From Isoetes taiwanensis (lineage: Eukaryota > Streptophyta > Lycopodiopsida > Isoetales > Isoetaceae): DNA of 64,000 bases. The translations under genes and the position numbers were made by a program. The stretch spans positions 4,728,224 through 4,792,223 of the forward strand of contig JAJEKV010000035.1 of the NCBI GenBank assembly GCA_021234155.1, written 5' to 3'. Of this stretch, positions 57,912 through 64,000 are shown in pieces. Below the pieces are notes generated by a model. The model did not search any database and was not told where the DNA came from. It saw nothing but the letters and a program-made list of their open reading frames with translations. Every line of letters begins with the position of its first letter. The first letter of the stretch is position 1.

Positions 57912-59324
57912 CTACGATTCTTCCTGCGTTATTTCAAGTGCGGATTGTGCTAAAACACCTTTGGCTAAGATTTCATTGAAATGATCTGTGAAGTGGAGCT
58001 CATCCCAATAGATATATTTGGAAGGATCAAGGCACGATTCAGCTTTCACAAGCGTTCCGTTTATGAATGCAGATGTACCACATGGTACCTCTAGATTATA
58101 GTTGTAAGGTCCTCCAGCTCCACAACAAGCCGACAGCGTATTTGTGATTCCTGTAGATTTTCATAATTGATTAGTTTTTGTTGCTACAATAATGCAGCTA
58201 AAGAATCTTATAAAAGTCGTACCATATTTTAATGGATTGTTCACGACTTCAGTATATATGCCAAATAAGTCTGCATAGACGATGCATGCATCTTGTAACA
58301 CTTCTTTTAATTTTTCTATTTCGGCTTTCAACAAAAGATTATGGTACACATCAATACTATTATAGTGTTCTAAGCATCCATATTGATCGCGTAAAGGAAA
58401 AAGGGTTCCGAATAATGTTAGATATAATGGGGTGCAGCCTTCTGGAGGAATATTAACCACAAGAAAATTGCGTGCTCCAGAATCATAAAGAGTCTGCTTA
58501 TAAAATTTCAACAAGAAAGTTAGCTATAACCTTAATTCTAAAGGCATGAAGATGACAAAGGAAGGAAGGGACCTTTATAGCCATGGCGATACTTCCCACT
58601 ACCAAAGGAACTAAACTTGATATATTAGAGAAACCAGATAGAGCAGCAAATGTATAGTCATTGCCACCTATTTCTCCCACCACATGTAGTCCTGTCTCAA
58701 ATGCATAAAGGGGAGGGCTACGACCATCTAAAAGGAAGAAAAAAAATGGGTGCAGTTAGAGGTGGATTCTTTCCATATATTTTAACAATGCAACATCATT
58801 ACCTGCTCCTTCTGCGACAAGAAATTTGAACCTCAAGTACCATTCAACCTGTCTACCAAGGTAAAATGGAACAGGTGCAAAAATTCCAAGGGTAGCTAAA
58901 AATGTATTATTAAGAGCTGTGGCGCCAGCAACAGCAAAGTCAACTCCATGCTTAAAATCAACACCTAAGGATTGTAGATAAGGACTTAGAAGAGGGAGTT
59001 TGAAGAATTGAGCTGCATCATCAAACAAATGTCCAAATTGTGAATCTTTGTTATAGCACGTTATAAAATGTCACAAATGGACAAATATATACCAATATGG
59101 TCTATCATGAGACGCCCATCAGAGTATCGATTTGCAGGATGCTTAAAGAAGGTGCGGCCATAGGGGGGTGTTTGAGCACGTATGGTTTCTAGAGGAAATG
59201 CGGCCACTGCATTTCCAGTGTCAGACAACGAATCCCCAAATTGGAAAAGGGCTCCATCAAATTTACATGCATAGCATTGCATCACCATAAACAAAGACAC
59301 CACCAAGACCCATCTCATTGCCAT
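57912..59324 (-). CDS. GDSL esterase/lipase
   Basis: Five exons: 59,324-59,093; 59,012-58,803; 58,727-58,573; 58,493-58,223; 58,150-57,912. All have GT-AG introns with matching phases, giving 368 aa. The N-terminus MAMRWVLVVSLFMVMQCYA is a signal peptide, so the product is probably secreted. Block I FQFGDSLSDTGN carries the nucleophile Ser. Block III is VGEIGGNDYTF and block V is WDELHFTD with the catalytic Asp and His. Plant GDSL lipases hydrolyse acyl esters, including cutin and wax precursors; the exact substrate is unknown. The 5-exon layout and length are typical. A TATA box (TATAAAAT, 59,361-59,368) stands about 40 bases before the ATG. The gene looks intact; its 3' end is duplicated at 53,577-54,115. 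Confidence 0.93.
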
Positions 59325-59360
59325 TTTTAATCTTTATCCCTCCCTTCTATGTGATAGCCT

Positions 59361-59368
59361 ATTTTATA
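59361..59368 (-). promoter_or_regulatory. TATA box of GDSL gene
   Basis: On the minus strand CAATATAAAATAGG lies about 40 bases before the GDSL start codon, implying a very short 5' leader. Confidence 0.55.
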
Positions 59369-59379
59369 TTGAAGAAAAA

Positions 59380-60050
59380 TATCTATTGCATGAACCGAAT
59401 TTCCTGGCATTTTGCAAGTCTCTTTGCATTTTGCATGTCTCTTTCCATTCGTTAGGTCCCAGGTCATTTGGACCATTTAGCCAGAAGAGAACGGTCAAGC
59501 AGGATAAGGGTCGGCTGTTCGAATATGGGCGACATTTTCCCAATAAACGGACATCCATCTTGTTCAAATAGCTCTGTATTTTGCTTCTACTGAACAGCAG
59601 GTCCTTTCTTTTTTATTTTTTTTACTTTTAAAGCATGTCAATTTGACTGTCCTAGCAGATGCGTGATGATGAAGCGCTTTAGCTCAAAGCTCTTAAATTA
59701 AGGTCGTTATGGAGAGGGTCATCCGTGCAGTGTTCTTTTGTTGGAGAGGCTAGTACCATTTAAGGATAAAACTCAACTCCAGAAAAGATGTGCTTAGACT
59801 AAGTGCAATACAGTATTCAGGTTCAATTTGGAAAACTTTTCCTGACATTCCTTGTTGCTTAAGATAGCAGGCTTAAGCTAGGAAGCTGCATAACTTATAT
59901 ATATTTGCATAATGCAACCTGAGTGTACTAACAGTACCGCATTTATATGTGGAACATTCAAATATGAAAGCAAAGCTCAAGATTGCATTTTGGAAAGATG
60001 ATCAGGTTATGCCAAGTATTTATGGCAGGTGTGCATGTTTTGTAGATTGG
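59380..60050. other. no recognisable gene
   Basis: Upstream of the GDSL gene. Repeated TTTTGCAAGTCTCTTTGCA/TTTTGCATGTCTCTTTCCA words at 59,412-59,445; otherwise nothing seen. Confidence 0.5.
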
Positions 60051-60059
60051 TTGTAGATC

Positions 60060-60390
60060 TTACACATATCAGATGTTATGCATACCAAATTCTGGATATT
60101 TCTAGCACTTGGCCTTGCTCTCTGACAACAGCCTGGAGTGACTTCTGGAGGGTGATTGAGACTTATGGAACTCCCTTATGCAGCAAGGCAATTAGAGTCC
60201 CAAAGACTGGCTTCCCTGCAAACGCCCAAAGCTGGTTCGTATGAATTACAAATCAGGAAGAAAGATGAGCTAGTTAAAGGCCACAGAGGCACCTGTAATA
60301 AAGCTTTTTGTTCCATCAATGGGGTCTAGCACCCACATGTACTCAGATTCATTTGCCTCCTTTGTTAGTCCCCCTTCTTCTCCAAATCTG
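60060..60390 (-). pseudogene. histidinol-phosphatase/IMPase-like (HISN7-type) relic
   Basis: The exon at about 60,388-60,290 reads RFGEEGGLTKEANESEYMWV then LDPIDGTKSFITG, containing the metal-binding DPIDGT motif, with acceptor (TTGCAG) and donor (GTGCCT) kept. Next, at about 60,220-60,170, TTTGCAG leads into GKPVFGTLIALLHKG, the following exon of plant HISN7/IMPL2 (IMPase superfamily; histidinol-phosphate phosphatase of chloroplast His synthesis). Decayed sequence follows. No other exons are present, so it is a fragment. Confidence 0.75.
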
Positions 60391-60866
60391 CAAGTTTGTG
60401 GTTGTGCTTTAGTGGTATCCCATTTCTTAAAGACAAACAGCCAATAGATTTAAGCTAATAGCCGGCCCTGTTTCCATTCTATTAGTGACATGTAACCACA
60501 TCAGAGCATTCGCATGGAGATTTTTTGAGGCTGGAATAAGAACAAGAAATTATATCAAATCATCATCCAATCACACCTAATTTAAAGAGCCCGCTAGTTC
60601 TAAACTCCATGCTTCCACCATGATTTTTTCTTCCAGATCCTTTCACCATTGAATAGGCCGTTTCTTATCTTCCCATGGATCCATGTTTAGTTTCGCTAGA
60701 TCCTTTAGATGATCCATAAGCATTCAGTTGTGCACCAATCCAGAATATAACTCGTCCTATGAAGAGCCACCGTTCTATGCACCTGTTATATGCAAATATT
60801 AATCATATAAGGTGCCGCAATGCTGTCTTGTAGCAGAGTCAGACCATTTTTGACCCAAACCGATCC
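60391..60866. other. no recognisable gene
   Basis: Nothing identified between the HISN7 relic and the second MULE. Confidence 0.5.
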
Positions 60867-60875
60867 CTTGATAGA
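60867..60875. repeat. 9-bp TSD of MULE-2, left copy
   Basis: CTTGATAGA, identical to 63,833-63,841. Confidence 0.88.
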
Positions 60876-61377
60876 GGCTCAGGATAGTCTTACCCTGGTT
60901 TCGGGGATCCCGGAGGAAAAAATACCGGCCTCCGGTATCACCACCACCGGGCTCGACGGAATCCGTTTCGAGGACCCCCGTTTCACCGTCTTCGACACCG
61001 CGTGAGGCGGCTGCAGAAATCGGGCCGCCCGCCCCACGCGACGCATCCGGCCGTCCGGTGGTGTTCCCCCTCGGGATCACCATCTTGGATCCGGCCTCGG
61101 ATCCCCAAGCCGCGGGTCGATAACGGCATCGGAATCGACCATGGAGATCCCGAGGAGGGAATCACACCGAGATAACGAACCCGGGCGGCAAAGATGGTCC
61201 CACGGCCCACGTGGTGATCCCGGAGGCGGGATAAATAACGCCGCCGATATCGGACGCCGATATCGGCCCCCCCTGCAGTGATCCCGAGGCGGGATAACGC
61301 TTACCGATATCGGGCGGGCCCGATATCGGGCCGTATGCGTGTGGTGATCCCGGAGGAGGGCATCACGACCTCAGGTA

Positions 61378-61720
61378 TGTCAAGGTTGCACCAAGAAAGG
61401 GAGAGAAGAGGATGCACACCAATATCCGAGAGCGCAAGCTCCCAAAACAAAGGCAAATTGGAATTGTATTCAAATGTTCTATATCAATACAAAAGTACAA
61501 TGATATAAACAAAACGGTGATACTAAGAATAGTATTAGCCGTTCAACCACCGCCCACTAATAACAAATAGTTACTTAGTTAGGGTTGGGTTATGGATCTT
61601 TGATAAGGTCTTGACCGTTCGGATTCGAGACTTTCTCAAGACCACTATCTTGATCTTTGAAGTTGCCGCTTCAAAGACGTCTAGCAAGATGGTGGTCTCG
61701 ATATCACATATATCTTGACA
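61378..61720 (-). repeat. 3' LTR of nested Copia
   Basis: 343 bases. Its first about 180 bases and last about 60 bases (plus reading) are nearly identical to the other LTR, while the middle differs strongly. Confidence 0.88.
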
Positions 61721-61802
61721 CTCCTCCTTGATGAGAGATCGCCATCTCCATGCTCAGCCTCCTCCTCCTGGAGATAAGATCTAAATCTTGGTCAAGGCTC
61801 GC

Positions 61803-62042
61803 TTAATCAGGGTCATCCGAAAAGCTCAAAAACCAAGTTTGCATGAAAAGATCAGCTCTATTCTCTCTGGTAGGTAAATAGACCTTCGCTTGACCTTGAT
61901 CAAGTGTTGCTAGAAGTAAAGAGTCAACTACTCCTCCTTGCTTTGGAATCATGATCATATATGACGCATATTCAACTCCTTCACATTCAAGTGAATTAAG
62001 GTCTCCTCCTTGATCCGGAAATAAAATAGAGTTGAGTGCCAT
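61803..62042 (-). pseudogene. Copia pol C-terminal remnant
   Basis: GQAKVYLPTRENRADLFMQT resembles the conserved Copia RNase H C-terminus (VxYLPTxxQxADIFTKxL). Integrase, RT and most of RNase H are missing between this and gag, which marks an internal deletion. Confidence 0.6.
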
Positions 62043-62299
62043 ATCGGTCTTTGGAAGTGTTGGAAGTGCTTGTAAGTCTTTGGAAGTTTACATAATCCGA
62101 ACAGAAAAAATCTGGCCGATCGGTGTGAGAACCTCGAATCGTCCTTGCATAAATGCTACCAAAGTATCGTAAATGAATGCCACTTGATGAAGTGTTGCCA
62201 CATTGCCCGAAAAATGGGAGACGAAGGCCACATCAAGATATCCTAGCTCAATGGTCGAGGTATCTATTAATCCTTGCTTGGAAGGTCTTTGGAATATCG

Positions 62300-63100
62300 A
62301 AAATTGGCATCCATTTATTGGGTGCTACTACATCGTCGATATCCAGAAAGTAGAAGGATCTAAGTCCACTACTTCATGCTTAATAGGAAGAGATAATCTG
62401 CTGCCAATGTGCTTCTCCTCATCGTGCTCATCCCCATTTAGGGTAGATTGAGTCTTTGAATGCCCTGCTGCAAAGAGAGTGACATGATCATCTTTACCTG
62501 CATCTTGCCTCATCATGATCTCCTCCTTAATAGAAGTGATTGCTTGATGGAAGTCCATTTCTTTGTCTTGCATGAAGCTGCTGCACAAAGAATCAAATGC
62601 ATTAGGTAGTGACCTGAGGAAGAAAAATAGCTTGCATCGATTTGTGAGATCGATGCTCTTCTCCAAAAGCTTCAATCTGGCCGGAAGGCGTGCTTCATGT
62701 GATCGAGAACTTCGTCAAGACTTTCAACAGGTCTCGTCCCCAAAGACATATCCATCACCTCTGCATACAAGTGCCCACTCTTATGGGTCTTTTGGTCATG
62801 CTTCTCAATGAGAGCATGCCACAAATCGTGGTTGTTCTCTTGCTGGAACTCATCAAGGATAGAGTCAGCTAAGGAGAGCCCGATATATGCCATCGCCTTG
62901 TCATCTCGGCGCTGCCAAACATGCAAATCAGCAATATTCTTGGCATCCGGTGCAGGTTCTTGGCCATTGACAATTCCCCAAACTCCTTCATTCTTGAGAA
63001 TGAAGATCATTCCGCTTTTCCATTCTTTGAAACACGTGCCGCCGGCCAAAGATTTGAATCGCATGACCGCCCGGGAAGGTAATCTGGTTGTAGCTTGCAT
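62300..63100 (-). pseudogene. Copia gag (UBN2 family), frame-shifted
   Basis: From 63,100: FKEWKSGMIFILKNEGVWGI, ADSILDEFQQENNHDLWHAL and MDMSLGTRPVESLDEVLDHM. A frame change near 62,675 leads to CKLFFFLRSLPNAFDSLCSS, FMQDKEMDFHQAITSIKEEI and a His/Asp-rich tail. This is the order of Copia UBN2 gag (W..L...Y...Q.LPxxY). The zinc knuckle is not evident. Possible alternative start upstream. Confidence 0.8.
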
Positions 63101-63160
63101 CCTTCTCCATTCTTTGTTGATCTTGAATCAATCTCAAAGACACCTAGTGCTCTGATACCA

Positions 63161-63499
63161 TGTCAAGGTTGCACCAAGAAAGGGAGAGAAGAGGATGCAC
63201 ACCAATATCCGAGAGCGCAAGCTCCCAAAACAAAGGCAAATTGGAATTGTATTCAAATGTTCTATATCAATACAAAAGTACAATGATATAAACAAAACGG
63301 TGATACTAAGAATAGTATTAGCCGTTCAACCACCGCCCACTAATAACAGCCGTTACTTAGTTAGGTCGGTGCTTTCGATCTTGATAAGGTCTTGATCGTG
63401 GTTCGATTCGGCACTTTCAAAGACCACTATCTTGAAAGCCGAGTCACCGCTCAGCACGTCTAGCAAGATGGTGGTCTCGATATCACATATATCTTGACA
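63161..63499 (-). repeat. 5' LTR of nested Copia
   Basis: 339 bases; the pair of 61,378-61,720. The minus-strand LTR end CCTTGACA abuts the tRNA-Met primer-binding site. Confidence 0.88.
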
Positions 63500-63832
63500 T
63501 CGGTGATCCCGGAGGCCGGGATCTCCACGGCTGATTTCGGTACCGTTATCGGCCACTGCGGTGACGGTGATCCCATGGCTGATTTCTATCATCGCGTATC
63601 TAACACGCTTGGGGATCCCGAGGCCGGATCACAAGATGGTGATCCCGAGAGGAACACCACCGGACGGCGCGGATAACGCCGTGGCATGACGGCCCAGATT
63701 CGAGCCGCCTCACGCATGTGTCAAGACGGTGAAATCGGGGTCTCGAAACGGATTCCGCCGAGCCTGGGTGGTGATAATAGGCCGGTATTTTTCCTCCCGA
63801 TCCCCAAAACGTGGTAAGACTATCCCCGAGCC

Positions 63833-63841
63833 CTTGATAGA
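63833..63841. repeat. 9-bp TSD of MULE-2, right copy
   Basis: CTTGATAGA, identical to 60,867-60,875. Confidence 0.88.
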
Positions 63842-64000
63842 ACCTAAGCCGATTCAAGACAACTACCGTCACGACACTTGCCACAAAAAAAAGGTTAGAA
63901 ACGCTTTGGTACTCTCCGCCATAGCCTCTTGCAACTTGGTCTACATGACTTGAATACTCGACTTCCGCCGGAGTAAGCATCAGAGGGAAACCTACACAAT

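Larger units (their letters stand above)
61378..63499 (-). mobile_element. deleted Copia LTR element nested in MULE-2
   Basis: LTRs at 61,378-61,720 and 63,161-63,499 start TGTCAAGG and end CTTGACA (plus-strand reading). On the minus strand the primer-binding site TGGTATCAGAGCACT (63,160-63,146) follows the 5' LTR directly, matching initiator tRNA-Met. The purine tract AAGGAGGAG precedes the 3' LTR. The interior holds gag (UBN2-type) and the extreme end of pol only. No clear 5-bp TSD, perhaps owing to the repetitive target. Confidence 0.9.
60876..63832. mobile_element. non-autonomous MULE-2 with nested Copia
   Basis: Starts GGCTCAGGATAGTCTTACC and ends with the inverse (GGTAAGACTATCCCCGAGCC). 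The inverted arms extend about 170 bases (e.g. GGAGGAAAAAATACCGGCCT, ATCCGTTTCGAGGACCCCCG, GCGTGAGGCGGCT). It is flanked by the 9-bp TSD CTTGATAGA. The GC-rich interior is made of GTGATCCCGGAGG...GGGAT boxes, a GC version of the MULE-1 palindrome. No transposase. Without the inserted Copia (2.1 kb) the element is about 835 bp, so it must rely on a transposase from elsewhere. Confidence 0.9.

Overview
The window is nuclear DNA from a land plant, almost certainly a vascular plant. It carries spliced genes and gene relics of plant-specific families: a U-box/ARM E3 ligase, a GDSL lipase, a GID1 gibberellin-receptor relic, BAHD acyltransferase, ALE2-type receptor kinase, PIG-C and a histidinol-phosphatase-type IMPase. 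Around them are Copia, Ty3/gypsy, LINE, SINE-like and Mutator-like (MULE) debris. The species cannot be fixed from sequence alone. The density of decayed repeats suggests a large, repeat-rich genome; a fern, gymnosperm or other non-model lineage is possible.

Layout. 1-2.3 kb: repeat debris and a Ty3/gypsy pol relic. 2.3-5.25 kb: a transposon-like segment carrying GID1 and ALE2-kinase fragments. 5,250-17,339: a 12.1-kb Mutator-like element with terminal inverted repeats and an exact 9-bp target-site duplication (CAATTAGGC). It encodes an intact spliced zinc-finger/Ulp1 cysteine protease, a small unknown protein with a decayed inverted paralogue, and a MULE transposase with frame breaks, among arrays of GTGATTCC...GGAATCAC half-palindromes and AT-rich tandem repeats. 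17.6-19.5, 30.4-34.5, 37.2-41 and 41.6-41.75 kb: further members of the family seen at 2.3 kb, each starting with the same roughly 130-bp 5' sequence. The three long ones carry relics of different host genes (BAHD; SLC25 carrier; PIG-C), all in the same orientation. 20-30 kb is gene-poor.

The two host genes that look intact are the 1,015-codon U-box/ARM gene (46,085-42,501, minus) and the 5-exon, 368-aa GDSL esterase/lipase gene (59,324-57,912, minus). Between them lie a degenerate DUF7869-like transposon, a field of CTATGCGCGCATAG-like palindromes, a long (GT)n tract, Copia pieces, tRNA-like repeats and a GC-rich LINE fragment. A duplicate of the GDSL 3' end sits at 53.6-54.1 kb. The right edge holds a histidinol-phosphatase relic and a second, non-autonomous MULE (60,876-63,832; 9-bp TSD CTTGATAGA), with a deleted Copia element nested inside.

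The most interesting systems are (1) the 12-kb MULE with an intact SUMO-protease-like gene and palindromic arrays punctuating its gene modules, and (2) the Helitron-like family that appears to have picked up at least four different host genes in this window alone.
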